Below are positions 52,862 to 61,464 of a DNA stretch of 64,000 nt, in pieces. The notes beneath the pieces were generated by a model. The model was not told where the DNA came from. It did no database searches and was given only the letters and a program-made list of their open reading frames with translations. Each line of letters starts with the position of its first letter. Position 1 is the first letter of the stretch. Origin of the DNA: CAVSMC01 sp963798655 (GTDB lineage Bacteria > Pseudomonadota > Gammaproteobacteria > Burkholderiales > Casimicrobiaceae); contig CAWCUH010000001.1 in NCBI GenBank assembly GCA_963798655.1, positions 310,001 through 374,000 of the forward strand. Direction: 5' to 3'. The translations under genes and the position numbers were made by a program.

Positions 52862-53986
52862 GTGAGCGCGGCAGCGATCATGGGCCGTCTGCGGCCCTGG
52901 CTTGCACACGGCGCCGCGTTCGACCCGACGCGCGCGAACAATCTCGATCTCGTGCGCTTCGTCGCGGCGTCGATGGTGCTGGTCGACCACAGCTTCGCGC
53001 TCACCGGGCGGCATGGGCCGCCAGGACCGTTCGGCTACGAGACGCTCGGCGCATTCGGCGTCGCCGTGTTCTTCGTGATCAGCGGGTATCTCGTCACCGC
53101 GTCGTGGCAGCGCGATCCGCGCGTCGTGCCTTTCGCGCGCAAGCGCGCGTTTCGCATCGTGCCGGCCTTCGCCTTCGTCGTCGTGCTGTGCGCGCTGGTC
53201 GCCGGGCCCGTGCTCACGACGCTCTCTCCATCCGAGTACTTCACCCACCCGCTCACGCGCGCATACCTGCGCAACCTCGCGTTCTGGCAGGTCCATTACA
53301 TGCTGCCCGGCGTGTTCGCGACGAACCCGTTCGCGCACGCGGTCAACGGGTCGATCTGGACGCTGCCGATCGAGGTGACGATGTACGTGTTGCTCGCGAC
53401 GCTCGGCGCGCTGCGCCTGCTGACGCGGGCGTCGGTGTCGGTATTCGTCGCGGCGCTTTCGATTGCATGGTTCGCGTTCGCGGACACGATCAGCGCGTGG
53501 CCGCCGTTCGGCCCGGTGGTGCTGCAGGCGGGCTACACCGTGCATCTCGCGCTGTGGTTCTTCCTCGGCAGCGCCTTCTGGCTGTGGCGCGACCGCATCC
53601 GCTATCGCCTCGACGTCGCGGCGGCGCTCGCGCTCGGCTGCTGGCTCACGCAGCGGACGCCGGCCGGCTACGTGCTGTTTCATCTTGCGTTGCCGTACAT
53701 GCTGTTGACCTTTGCAACGCTCGACGTGCGGTGGATGGCGCATTTCGGACAGCGCGGCGACTTCTCGTACGGCATCTATCTGTGGGCGTTCCCGGTGCAG
53801 CAGACGCTCGCGAGCTTCGGCGGCGCGACGTGGGCGCTCGCCGCGTACGTCGCCGTGGCGGCGACGGCGACGCTCGGCTGCGCGTACGTTTCGTGGCACG
53901 TCGTCGAATATCCGGCATTGCGCTTCAAGCGGGGACGACCCGTGGCGCGCGAGCCGGCCGCCGGCGATGCAATCGCGTCGCCCTAG
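52862..53986 (+). CDS. Acyltransferase family 3 membrane protein (OafA/NodX-like)
   Basis: The 374-residue integral membrane protein has about ten helices. It has the Acyl_transf_3 signatures NNLDLVRFVAASMVLVDHSFALTG (with the conserved His), GAFGVAVFFVISGYLVTASW, KRAFRIVPAF and GDFSYGIYLWAFPVQQTLASFG. It ends SWHVVEYPALRFKRGRP, like O-antigen and peptidoglycan O-acetyltransferases. The start is GTG at 52862; an ATG at 52880 is a possible alternative. No SGNH domain is fused. It likely transfers acetyl groups to an extracytoplasmic glycan. Confidence 0.9.
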   Translation: MSAAAIMGRLRPWLAHGAAFDPTRANNLDLVRFVAASMVLVDHSFALTGRHGPPGPFGYETLGAFGVAVFFVISGYLVTASWQRDPRVVPFARKRAFRIVPAFAFVVVLCALVAGPVLTTLSPSEYFTHPLTRAYLRNLAFWQVHYMLPGVFATNPFAHAVNGSIWTLPIEVTMYVLLATLGALRLLTRASVSVFVAALSIAWFAFADTISAWPPFGPVVLQAGYTVHLALWFFLGSAFWLWRDRIRYRLDVAAALALGCWLTQRTPAGYVLFHLALPYMLLTFATLDVRWMAHFGQRGDFSYGIYLWAFPVQQTLASFGGATWALAAYVAVAATATLGCAYVSWHVVEYPALRFKRGRPVAREPAAGDAIASP

Positions 53987-54103
53987 GTGCCGCCGCAGCC
54001 GCCAACTTCCCGCGATTAGCTAATATGACCGAGCGCAACGTTCGATGCTGCCGGTCGCTCTAGCCTTGCCGCATCCCCGTGTCAGCCTGCTGTAAGCGGC
54101 GAC

Positions 54104-54115
54104 TCTTATATAAGA
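54104..54115. promoter_or_regulatory. Perfect 12-bp palindrome TCTTATATAAGA upstream of prpE
   Basis: It lies 60 bases before the prpE ATG, within the 188-bp gap after the acyltransferase gene. It shares ATATAAGAC with the mdh-GntR intergenic dyad (37302-37309). Either a regulator site or a TATA-like core promoter is possible; nothing else stands out in the gap. Confidence 0.5.
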
Positions 54116-54174
54116 CTTGGCCCGCGCGCCGCCCTACCCGCAACCGCGGCTGCACACACGTTCAGGAGAACCGC

Positions 54175-56067
54175 ATGACGACGTACAGCGATTTTTACCG
54201 CCGCTCGCTCGACGAGCGCGACGCGTTCTGGCGCGCCGAGGCGCAACTCGTCGAGTGGCAGACGCCGTTCTCGTCGGTGCTCGATTACTCGAAGCCGCCG
54301 TTCGCCAAGTGGTTCGTCGGCGGCCGCACGAACCTGTGCCACAACGCGATCGACCGCCATCTCGCGCAGCGCGCCGACCAGAAGGCGCTCGTCTATCTGT
54401 CGACCGAGACGAACGAGACGACGACGTACACGTACCGCGACCTGCACGCCGAGGTGAACCGCTTCGCCGCCGTGTTGAAGTCGCAGGGCGTCGGGCGCGG
54501 CGACCGCGTGCTGATCTACATGCCGATGATCGCCGAGGCGGCGTTCGCGATGCTCGCCTGCGTGCGCATCGGCGCGATCCATTCGGTCGTGTTCGGCGGC
54601 TTCGCCGCGGCATCGCTCGCGACGCGCATCGACGACGCGAAGCCCAAGGCGATGGTCACCGCCGATGCCGGCATGCGCGGCGGCAAGGCCGTGCCGTACA
54701 AGCATCTGGTCGACGAGTCGATCCGTCTCGCGAAGTTTCCGCCGAAGCACGTGATCATCGTCGATCGCGGCCTCGACCGCGCGATGCCGCGCACTGCCGG
54801 CCGGGATGTCGATTACGCGACGCTTCGCGCCGAGCACATGAACGCGCACGTGCCGTGCGAGTGGCTCGAGTCGTCCGAGCCGTCGTACATCCTTTATACG
54901 TCGGGCACGACCGGCAAGCCGAAGGGCGTGCAGCGCGACACCGGCGGCTACACGGTCGCACTCGCGTCGTCGATGCGGCGAATCTACTCCATCGAGCCGG
55001 GCGACACGATGTTCACGACGAGCGACATCGGCTGGGTCGTCGGCCATTCGTACATCGTCTACGGACCGCTCGTCGCAGGCGCGACGACGATCATGTACGA
55101 GGGGTTGCCGATCCGCCCCGATCCCGCAATCTGGTGGAAGATCGTCGAGGACAACAAGGTGAAGACGATGTTCAGCTCGCCGACGGCGATCCGCGTGCTG
55201 AAGAAGCAGGATACGGCGTACATGAAGCGGCATGACCTCAAGTCGCTCGAGTACCTGTTCCTCGCCGGCGAGCCTTTGGACGAGCCGACGGCGCGATGGG
55301 CGTCGGATTCACTCGGCGTGCCGATCGTCGATCACTACTGGCAGACCGAGACCGGCTGGGCGATTCTGTCCGCGTGCCCGGGTGTCGAGGATACGCCGCG
55401 CAAGTTCGGCAGCCCGTCGTTCGCGGTGTACGGCTACGACGTGCGTCTGCTGCACGAGGCGAGCGGCGAGGAGGTCGGCGCCAACGAAAAAGGCGTGCTC
55501 ACGATCACGCCGCCGCTGCCGCCCGGATGCATGACGACGGTGTGGGGCGACGACGAGCGCTTCGTGAAGACGTACTTCTCGACGTTCCGCGACAAGCACG
55601 CGTATTCGACGTTCGACTGGGCGACGCGCGACAGCGACGGCTATTACTTCGTGCTCGGCCGCACCGACGACGTGATCAACGTCGCCGGGCACCGGATCGG
55701 CACGCGCGAGATCGAGGAAGCGGTGCAGGCGCATGCGGGCATCGCCGAAGTGGCGGTCGTCGGCGTTGCCGATCCGCTGAAGGGCCAGATCCCCGTCGCG
55801 TTCGCCGTCGTGAAGGATCCGGCGAGGGTTGCGAGCGCCGATGCGGCCGCGACGATGCGCAAGGAAGTCATGGACACGGTCGACCGCGAGCTCGGAGCGA
55901 TCGCGCGGCCGGGCGCCGTGCACTTCGTCACGCTGCTGCCGAAGACGCGCTCGGGCAAGCTGCTGCGCCGGTCGATCCAGGCGCTCGCCGAAGGTCGCGA
56001 CCCAGGCGACCTGACGACAATCGAGGATCCGGGCGCGCTCGAGCAGATCCGCGCCGCGCTCGCGTAA
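54175..56067 (+). CDS. prpE: Propionate--CoA ligase PrpE
   Basis: The 630-residue acyl-CoA synthetase activates propionate via the acyl-adenylate. It starts TTYSDFYRRSLDERDAFWRAEAQLVEWQTPFSSVLDYSKPPFAKWFVGGRTNLCHNAIDRHL, the PrpE-type N-terminus (distinct from Acs). It has YTSGTTGKPKGVQRDTGGYTVAL, DHYWQTETGW, GRTDDVINVAGHRIGTREIEEAV and the acylatable Lys in PKTRSGKLLRRSI. The ATG at 54175 has CAGGAGAA in front. It is monocistronic between a palindromic promoter site and a family-B repeat. Confidence 0.95.
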   Translation: MTTYSDFYRRSLDERDAFWRAEAQLVEWQTPFSSVLDYSKPPFAKWFVGGRTNLCHNAIDRHLAQRADQKALVYLSTETNETTTYTYRDLHAEVNRFAAVLKSQGVGRGDRVLIYMPMIAEAAFAMLACVRIGAIHSVVFGGFAAASLATRIDDAKPKAMVTADAGMRGGKAVPYKHLVDESIRLAKFPPKHVIIVDRGLDRAMPRTAGRDVDYATLRAEHMNAHVPCEWLESSEPSYILYTSGTTGKPKGVQRDTGGYTVALASSMRRIYSIEPGDTMFTTSDIGWVVGHSYIVYGPLVAGATTIMYEGLPIRPDPAIWWKIVEDNKVKTMFSSPTAIRVLKKQDTAYMKRHDLKSLEYLFLAGEPLDEPTARWASDSLGVPIVDHYWQTETGWAILSACPGVEDTPRKFGSPSFAVYGYDVRLLHEASGEEVGANEKGVLTITPPLPPGCMTTVWGDDERFVKTYFSTFRDKHAYSTFDWATRDSDGYYFVLGRTDDVINVAGHRIGTREIEEAVQAHAGIAEVAVVGVADPLKGQIPVAFAVVKDPARVASADAAATMRKEVMDTVDRELGAIARPGAVHFVTLLPKTRSGKLLRRSIQALAEGRDPGDLTTIEDPGALEQIRAALA

Positions 56068-56071
56068 GGCC

Positions 56072-56134
56072 CGAGGGTCAGAGTGAAGCCGCGCCGCCGG
56101 CTTCACTCTGACCCTTCACTCTGACCCTCGATTC
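56072..56134. repeat. Family-B REP-like palindromic element, copy 4
   Basis: GAGGGTCAGAGTGAAGCCG and CGGCTTCACTCTGACCCT form a hairpin around a short GC centre, followed at once by another half unit TTCACTCTGACCCTCGATTC. It begins 5 bp after the prpE stop and may serve as its terminator. Confidence 0.9.
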
Positions 56135-56176
56135 GACGGGGCGGTAAAATGGCGGATTGTCCACGCCGCATCCGTC

Positions 56177-57238
56177 ATGGCCGAGTCCGCGCCAAACGCA
56201 GCCCTCGACATTCCTGACGTCCGCTCGTTCGCGCCGCTCGCGATCGAAACGCGCGGGCGCACCGTCGAAAGCATTCATTTCGGTTGCGTCGCCGTCGTCG
56301 ACGTCGACGGACGACTGCTCCACCGCGCCGGAGATCCGCACTTCGTCACGATGACGCGCAGCGCGCTGAAGCCGCTGCAGGCGATGCCGTTCGTCGCCGC
56401 TGGCGGGCACGAGCGTTTCGGCTTCACCAACGAGCAAGTGGCGCTGATGTGCGCGAGCCACTCCGGCGAGCCGCGGCACGTCGAGGCGGTCGCCGACATG
56501 CTCGTGCGCGCCGGCAATGCGCCCGCGGACCTGCAGTGCGGCACGCAACCGCCCGGCTTCTACGACGCGCGCGGCGAAATCCCGCCGCCACCGCCGTATT
56601 CGCCGCTCGCGCACAACTGCTCGGGCAAGCACAGCGGGATGCTCGCGTACTGCACGATGTGCGGCGAGCCCAAGGCGACCTATCTCGACTTCGAGCACCC
56701 GCTCCAGCGCGAAATCCGCAAAAGCGTCGCACACTTCGCAGGCGTTGCGCAGGCCGACCTCGCTGCCGGCATCGACGGCTGCTCGGCGCCGAATTACGGC
56801 ATGCCGCTGTCCGCGCTCGCCCGCGCGTTCGCGCGACTTGCGAGCCGCGCAGTCGATCCCATCTACGGCGAGGCGCCCCGCACGCTCGCCGACGCAATGA
56901 CCGCGCATCCGGAGATGGTGTCCGGCGAGCGGCGCAACGATCTCGCGTACATGCGCGCCGGTGGCGGCGACTGGGTGACCAAGGTCGGCGCGGAAGGCGT
57001 GCAGGCGATCGGCGTCCGCAGCGCCGGCATCGGAATCGCGGTGAAGGTCGCCGACGGCGCGAAGCGCGGCCTGCATCCGGCGGTAGTCGCCGTGCTCGAT
57101 CAGCTGGGCCTGCTCGACGACGCGCGCCGAAAGGCGCTCGCGGCCTGGCGCGAGCCGGTCGTGCGCAATTACCGGGGTCTCGAAACGGGCGCCGTCCGTC
57201 CGATTGTTGTCCTGGACAACAGCCGCTCTGCCCATTGA
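56177..57238 (+). CDS. Asparaginase, Rhizobium-type (thermolabile class, PF06089-like)
   Basis: The 353-residue protein hydrolyses asparagine to aspartate and ammonia. Motifs are those of the ReAV-type asparaginases, unrelated to the bacterial type I/II enzymes: Ser62 and Lys65 in TRSALKPLQ, Cys148 and Lys151 in HNCSGKHSGML, and Cys202 in IDGCSAPNYGMPL. The spacing of these residues is almost the same as that of the published ReAV catalytic and zinc-site residues. No signal peptide, so it is cytosolic. ATG at 56177 was used. It is followed by the rpoE promoter. Confidence 0.9.
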   Translation: MAESAPNAALDIPDVRSFAPLAIETRGRTVESIHFGCVAVVDVDGRLLHRAGDPHFVTMTRSALKPLQAMPFVAAGGHERFGFTNEQVALMCASHSGEPRHVEAVADMLVRAGNAPADLQCGTQPPGFYDARGEIPPPPPYSPLAHNCSGKHSGMLAYCTMCGEPKATYLDFEHPLQREIRKSVAHFAGVAQADLAAGIDGCSAPNYGMPLSALARAFARLASRAVDPIYGEAPRTLADAMTAHPEMVSGERRNDLAYMRAGGGDWVTKVGAEGVQAIGVRSAGIGIAVKVADGAKRGLHPAVVAVLDQLGLLDDARRKALAAWREPVVRNYRGLETGAVRPIVVLDNSRSAH

Positions 57239-57284
57239 ACCCCCGAATCCTTGTCTTGCCGCAAATTCGCGCATCGAAGTGGGT

Positions 57285-57312
57285 GAACTTACCGACGGTG
57301 CGACGGTCTTTC
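57285..57312 (+). promoter_or_regulatory. Candidate sigma-E autoregulatory promoter of rpoE
   Basis: GAACTT (57285-57290), a 16-base spacer and TCTTTC (57307-57312) match the sigma-E -35 consensus fully and the -10 (TCTGA/TCAAA) partly. It is 130 bases before the rpoE ATG; autoregulation of rpoE is the known pattern. Confidence 0.6.
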
Positions 57313-57442
57313 GGAGCAAGCGTGCGCCGCGTGATGCCCCTCGCGCGCTGCGGGATCGTTCGCAGCGTCGATATACTGCCGGCCGCCGCACCTGCCGTTC
57401 GGCGGGATAACAACGACAAGTCGATTCAGGGACAACCCGCCG

Positions 57443-58042
57443 ATGGGTGATCGAGAAATCGATCAGCAACTCGTCGAGCGTGCGCAGAGGGGCGACAAGC
57501 GCGCGTACGAGTTGCTGGTCTTGAAGTACCAGCGCAAGCTGGGGCGGCTGCTGTCGCGGCTGGTGCGCGACCCCGCGGAGGTCGAAGACGTGACGCAGGA
57601 GGCGTTCATCAAGGCGTACCGCGCGCTGCCGAGCTTCCGCGGGGAGAGTGCGTTCTATACGTGGCTGTATCGGATCGCGATCAATACAGCCAAGAACTAC
57701 CTGGTCGCGATGGGCCGACGCGCGCCGACGTCGACCGGCTTCGACAACGAAGAGGCGGAGAACTTCGAGGACGCCGAGCAGCTGCGCGACACGGCCACCC
57801 CGGAGAACGAGTTGCTCGGCAAGCAGATCGCGGCCACCGTCAACAAGGCGATGGACGCGCTGCCGGAGGATTTGCGGACCGCGATCACGCTGCGCGAGAT
57901 CGAGGGCCTGAGCTACGAAGAGATCGCCAACGTGATGAACTGTCCGATTGGCACCGTGCGCTCCCGGATCTTCCGGGCGCGCGAAGCGATCGCGGCGGAT
58001 TTGCGACCGCTGCTGGGGACCGACAAGGACCGGAGATGGTGA
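57443..58042 (+). CDS. rpoE: RNA polymerase sigma factor RpoE (AlgU)
   Basis: The 199-residue extracytoplasmic-function sigma factor has region 2 (DKRAYELLVLKYQRKLGRLLSRLVRDPAEVEDVTQEAFIKAYRALPSFRGESAFYTWLYRIAINTAKNYL) and region 4 (LPEDLRTAITLREIEGLSYEEIANVMNCPIGTVRSRIFRAREAIAADL). It directs the envelope-stress regulon (folding factors, proteases, LPS). The start MGDREIDQQLVERAQRGD is the AlgU-type N-terminus. Its stop overlaps the anti-sigma gene start, giving stoichiometric coupling. Confidence 0.97.
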   Translation: MGDREIDQQLVERAQRGDKRAYELLVLKYQRKLGRLLSRLVRDPAEVEDVTQEAFIKAYRALPSFRGESAFYTWLYRIAINTAKNYLVAMGRRAPTSTGFDNEEAENFEDAEQLRDTATPENELLGKQIAATVNKAMDALPEDLRTAITLREIEGLSYEEIANVMNCPIGTVRSRIFRAREAIAADLRPLLGTDKDRRW

Positions 58043-58539
58043 TGGGCGAGGATATTTCGCGGTTGATGGACGGCGAGCTCGACGACGAGCACGTCGAAGG
58101 CGCGTGCATGCAGATGCGCCATCCCGACGCCATGGCGACGTGGGTCTGCTACCACACGATCGGCGATGCGCTGCGCGGCAGCGGCACGCCCTCAAAGGGC
58201 TTCTCGACGCGCTTCTGGGCGCGGCTCGCCGCCGAGCCGACGGTGATCGCGCCGCGCGCAAAGCAGCCGCGGCCATTGACGTTCGCGTGGGCGGCCGCCG
58301 CCACCGTGGCCGCGGTCTCGCTGGTCGGCTGGGTCGCGGTCGGCACGATCGACGCGCAATCCGGCGCCGTCGTCGCGAAAGCGCGGGAGGCGATCAACGT
58401 GCGTCCGACGATGGTGCGCCCGCAGGCGATCCCGGCCGACTATCTGCTCGTGCACCAGGAGTATTCGCCGACGGCGCCGATCCAGGGCGTCGCGCCGGGG
58501 CTGCGCAACATTTCGGCGCCGCTCGCCGAGCAGCCGTAG
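58042..58539 (+). CDS. rseA: Sigma-E anti-sigma factor RseA (MucA)
   Basis: The 165-residue single-pass protein has the sigma-binding N-terminal domain (GEDISRLMDGELDDEHVEGACMQMRHPDAMATWVCYHTIGDALRG) and one helix (FAWAAAATVAAVSLVGWVAVG). The periplasmic tail ends NISAPLAEQP and contains YLLVHQEYSP. It holds RpoE inactive until cut by site-1 and site-2 proteases. The ATG at 58042 overlaps the rpoE stop (TGATG) and has GGAG at the right distance; the ATG at 58036 is too close to it. Confidence 0.92.
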   Translation: MGEDISRLMDGELDDEHVEGACMQMRHPDAMATWVCYHTIGDALRGSGTPSKGFSTRFWARLAAEPTVIAPRAKQPRPLTFAWAAAATVAAVSLVGWVAVGTIDAQSGAVVAKAREAINVRPTMVRPQAIPADYLLVHQEYSPTAPIQGVAPGLRNISAPLAEQP

Positions 58540-58551
58540 GGAGACCGACGG

Positions 58552-59571
58552 GTGCAGCAGCTCGCAAGCGTGGCGGCGGCGCTGCCGCATTGGAAGCGCG
58601 CCGTTGCCGGCGGTCGCATCCTCGCGGGTGCGGCAGCCTTCGCCGCGTCGTCGCTCGCATTCGCCGGCACTGCGGCTTCCGACGATGCCGCCGCCTGGCT
58701 CGCGCGCGCGGCGAGCGCCGCCCGGCATCTCAACTACGTCGGCACGATCGTCTACCAGTACGGGCCGCGCTACGAGACGTCGCGGCTCGTTCACATGAGC
58801 GACGGCAGCAACGAGTACGAAAAGCTCGTGAACCTGGAGGGCCCGGCGCGCGAGGTGATTCGCACCGGCGGAGAGGTCTACTGCTTCTATCCCGACGCGA
58901 AGCTCGTCCGCATCGAGCCGCGGATCTTTCGCAACGCCTTTCCATCGCTGTCCCCGCAGCAGCAGCGCTCGCTCGTCGATTATTACGAATTCAAGCGCGC
59001 CGAGCCGGCTCGCGTGGCCGGCATCGAGGCGCAGGCGTTCGTGTTCGAGCCGAAGGACGGCCTGCGCTACGGCCACAAGTTCTGGGCGGACGCAGCCACC
59101 GGGTTGCTGCTGAAGGCGCGCGTGCTGAACGAGAAGGGCGACGTCGTCGAGCAATTCGCGTTCAGTGACCTCGCGATCGGCATCAAGGTCGACCGATCGA
59201 TGGTGCGCCCGTCGTGGCCGACGCCACCGCCCGATTGGCAGATCCGACAGATCGGTCCGGGCGAGGTCGAGAGCAAGGACACCGGCTGGATCGTCACCCG
59301 GCTCCCGGCGGGCTTCGTGAAGATCGCCGAGGGCTTTCGCTCGCTCCGCGCGACCCGTCCGCCGGTCGCGCACCTCGTCTTCTCCGACGGGCTGGTCGCC
59401 GTCTCGGTGTTCGTCGAGCCGGTCGGCGGCACCGCGCACTCGACCGGACTCAAGCAGGAAGGCGCCATCAACATGTACATCCGGCAGCTGGAGGATTACG
59501 TCGTCACCGTGCTCGGCGAGGCACCGCCGGTGACGATCCGCCAGATCGCACTCGCCGTCTCGCGCCGCTGA
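58552..59571 (+). CDS. rseB: Sigma-E regulatory protein RseB (MucB)
   Basis: The 339-residue periplasmic protein has an N-terminal hydrophobic export segment (residues 18-40). The large LolA-like MucB/RseB_N domain follows (AWLARAASAARHLNYVGTIVYQYGPRYETSRLVHMSDGSNEYEKLVNLEGPAREVIRTGGEVYCFYPDAK). The C-terminal domain ends LPAGFVKIAEGFRSLRATRPPVAHLVFSDGLVAVSVFVEP. It binds RseA and shields it from proteolysis, sensing mislocalised lipids or LPS. The start is GTG at 58552, 12 bp after rseA. Confidence 0.95.
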   Translation: MQQLASVAAALPHWKRAVAGGRILAGAAAFAASSLAFAGTAASDDAAAWLARAASAARHLNYVGTIVYQYGPRYETSRLVHMSDGSNEYEKLVNLEGPAREVIRTGGEVYCFYPDAKLVRIEPRIFRNAFPSLSPQQQRSLVDYYEFKRAEPARVAGIEAQAFVFEPKDGLRYGHKFWADAATGLLLKARVLNEKGDVVEQFAFSDLAIGIKVDRSMVRPSWPTPPPDWQIRQIGPGEVESKDTGWIVTRLPAGFVKIAEGFRSLRATRPPVAHLVFSDGLVAVSVFVEPVGGTAHSTGLKQEGAINMYIRQLEDYVVTVLGEAPPVTIRQIALAVSRR

Positions 59572-59595
59572 GCGCGGCGGGCCGACGTCCATCGC

Positions 59596-59675
59596 GTCAT
59601 CCCGAGGCCGGGCCGAGGGATACGCTCACCGAGTTTCGGGCGAAAGCGGATTCCTCACCGCGCTCGGAATGTCAC
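59596..59675. repeat. Imperfect palindromic repeat between rseB and mucD
   Basis: GTCATCCCGAGGCCGGGCCG and the end CGCGCTCGGAATGTCACC partly pair. The inner GGGCGAAAGCGGATTCCTC matches the repeat at 4071-4149. It fills much of the 179-bp gap and lies inside the sigma-E operon. Confidence 0.55.
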
Positions 59676-59750
59676 CGCGGTGCAGCCGCGTCCGGCGGCA
59701 CTGTTCTTGCTGTAACCTCGCGGTCTCGGCGCTTCACTAAGGCAACCACG

Positions 59751-61205
59751 ATGATGAAACAAACCCGCTCGCTGATCGCGGCGGCGAAGCTCGCGGCGAT
59801 GCTCGCCGCGCTCAGCGCGTTCACCGGAAGCGCCTTCGCACAGGCTGCGAAGACGACGGCGCTCCCCGACTTCACCGAGCTCTACGAAAAGCAGGGACCC
59901 GCGGTGGTCAGCATCGACGTCACGCAGCGGATCAAGTCGCAGCGCGTGCCCGAGATCTCCGAGGACGATCCGTTCTACGAGTTCTTCCGCCGCTTCGGCC
60001 AGATTCCGCGCCCTCGCGGCGGCGCGCCGGATCGCGAGGCGCAGTCGCAGGGCTCCGGCTTCATCCTGTCGTCGGACGGATTCCTGATCACCAACGCGCA
60101 CGTCGTCGAGGGGGCCGACGAAGTGAACGTGCGGCTGTCGGATCGGCGCGAGTTCAAGGCGAAAGTGATCGGCTCGGACAAGCGCACCGACGTCGCGCTG
60201 CTCAAGATCGACGCGAAGGACCTGCCGAAGGTATCGATCGGCGATCCCGAGAAGCTCAAGGTGGGCGAATGGGTCGTCGCGATCGGCAAGCCGTTCGGGC
60301 TCGAGAACACGATGACCGCCGGCATCGTCAGCGCCAAGGGACGCGACCTTCCGCAAGAGAATCTGGTCCCGTTCATTCAGACCGACGTCGCGATCAATCC
60401 CGGAAACTCCGGCGGGCCGCTGTTCAACCTGAAGGGCGAGGTGGTCGGCATCAATTCGCTGATCTACTCGCGCTCCGGCGGCTTCATGGGCCTCGCGTTC
60501 GCGATCCCGATCGACATCGCGATGAGCGCGGTGAACCAGATCAAGGAGAAGGGGCGGGTCACGCGCGGCCGCATCGGCGTGCAGATCCAGGAAGTCACGA
60601 AGGAAACCGCCGATGCGTTCGGGCTCAATCGCGCGACCGGCGCGCTCGTCAATTCGGTCGAGAAGGGCGGACCGTCGGACAAGGCCGGCATCGAGACGGG
60701 CGACATCATCCTGAAGGTCGACGGTCGCGAGGTGCATTCGTCGAACGAGCTGCCGCGCATCATCACGGCGATGCGACCCGGGACGAAGGTCACGCTCACC
60801 GTCTGGCGCAAAGGCGCACAGAAGGATCTCGGCGTGACCGTCGCCGAGCTGAAGGAAGACCAGCCGGCACAGCCGGCGCGCAAGGGCGGTGCGACGCCAA
60901 AGGAAAAGGCGAAGCCGAACCGCATGGGTCTCGTGCTCTCCGACCTCACCGACGAGCAGAAGAAGGAGCTCGACCTCAAGAGCGGCGTCGTCGTCGAGGA
61001 CGTCACCGCCGGCGTGCGCGGCAACGTGCAACCCGGCGACGTGATACTCGCGCTCATCCGCGGCGGCCAGTCGATCGAGGTGAAGAGTGCGGCGCAACTG
61101 AACGAGCTGCTCGCGAAGGCGGACAAGGGCGCGTCGGTGACGCTGCAGATCAGACGCGGGGACGCGACGTTCTACTCGACGCTGAAGATCAACAACGGCG
61201 AATGA
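59751..61205 (+). CDS. mucD: Do-family periplasmic serine protease MucD/DegP-like
   Basis: The 484-residue precursor has a signal peptide (about residues 1-30). The trypsin-like domain carries His117 (TNAHVVEG), Asp147 (TDVALLKID) and Ser220 (PGNSGGPLF), followed by two PDZ domains (IQEVTKETADAFGLNRATGALV... and MGLVLSDLTDEQKKELDLKSGVVVEDV...). In the sigma-E operon it clears misfolded envelope proteins. It differs from the degQ product (11320-12804) in both linkers. ATG at 59751 or 59754 are both possible. Its stop lies in the first unit of a 120-bp tandem repeat. Confidence 0.96.
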   Translation: MMKQTRSLIAAAKLAAMLAALSAFTGSAFAQAAKTTALPDFTELYEKQGPAVVSIDVTQRIKSQRVPEISEDDPFYEFFRRFGQIPRPRGGAPDREAQSQGSGFILSSDGFLITNAHVVEGADEVNVRLSDRREFKAKVIGSDKRTDVALLKIDAKDLPKVSIGDPEKLKVGEWVVAIGKPFGLENTMTAGIVSAKGRDLPQENLVPFIQTDVAINPGNSGGPLFNLKGEVVGINSLIYSRSGGFMGLAFAIPIDIAMSAVNQIKEKGRVTRGRIGVQIQEVTKETADAFGLNRATGALVNSVEKGGPSDKAGIETGDIILKVDGREVHSSNELPRIITAMRPGTKVTLTVWRKGAQKDLGVTVAELKEDQPAQPARKGGATPKEKAKPNRMGLVLSDLTDEQKKELDLKSGVVVEDVTAGVRGNVQPGDVILALIRGGQSIEVKSAAQLNELLAKADKGASVTLQIRRGDATFYSTLKINNGE

Positions 61206-61464
61206 GTGCGGCGGGCGAGCCCGGAAGGGCGAGCCAAGGCCCGAAGGGGGCGTCGCCGCACGAGTTCGCCGAGGGCGACCGCACGGCACACGAATGGCTG
61301 ATGCGGCTCGGAGGCCGAGGAATGAGTGCGGCGGGCGAGCCCGGAAGGGCGAGCCAAGGCCCGAAGGGGGCGTCGCCGCACGAGTTCGCCGAGGCCGACC
61401 GCACGGCACACGAATGGCTGATGCGGCTCGGAGGCCGAGGAATGAGTGCGGCGGGCGAGCCCGG
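61202..61464 (+). repeat. 120-bp tandem repeat, two full units plus a 23-bp third
   Basis: Units begin at 61202, 61322 and 61442 with ATGAGTGCGGCGGGCGAGCC. The two complete units differ visibly only at one base (GAGGGCGACC versus GAGGCCGACC). The period, 120 bp, is a multiple of three. The first unit starts on the last codons of mucD. Such near-identity indicates recent duplication or an assembly artefact. Confidence 0.9.

Noticed and set aside
61202..61464. Tandem repeat considered as a CRISPR or phage attachment site
   Set aside because: The repeats are adjacent 120-bp units without spacers, and no integrase or tRNA gene is nearby.
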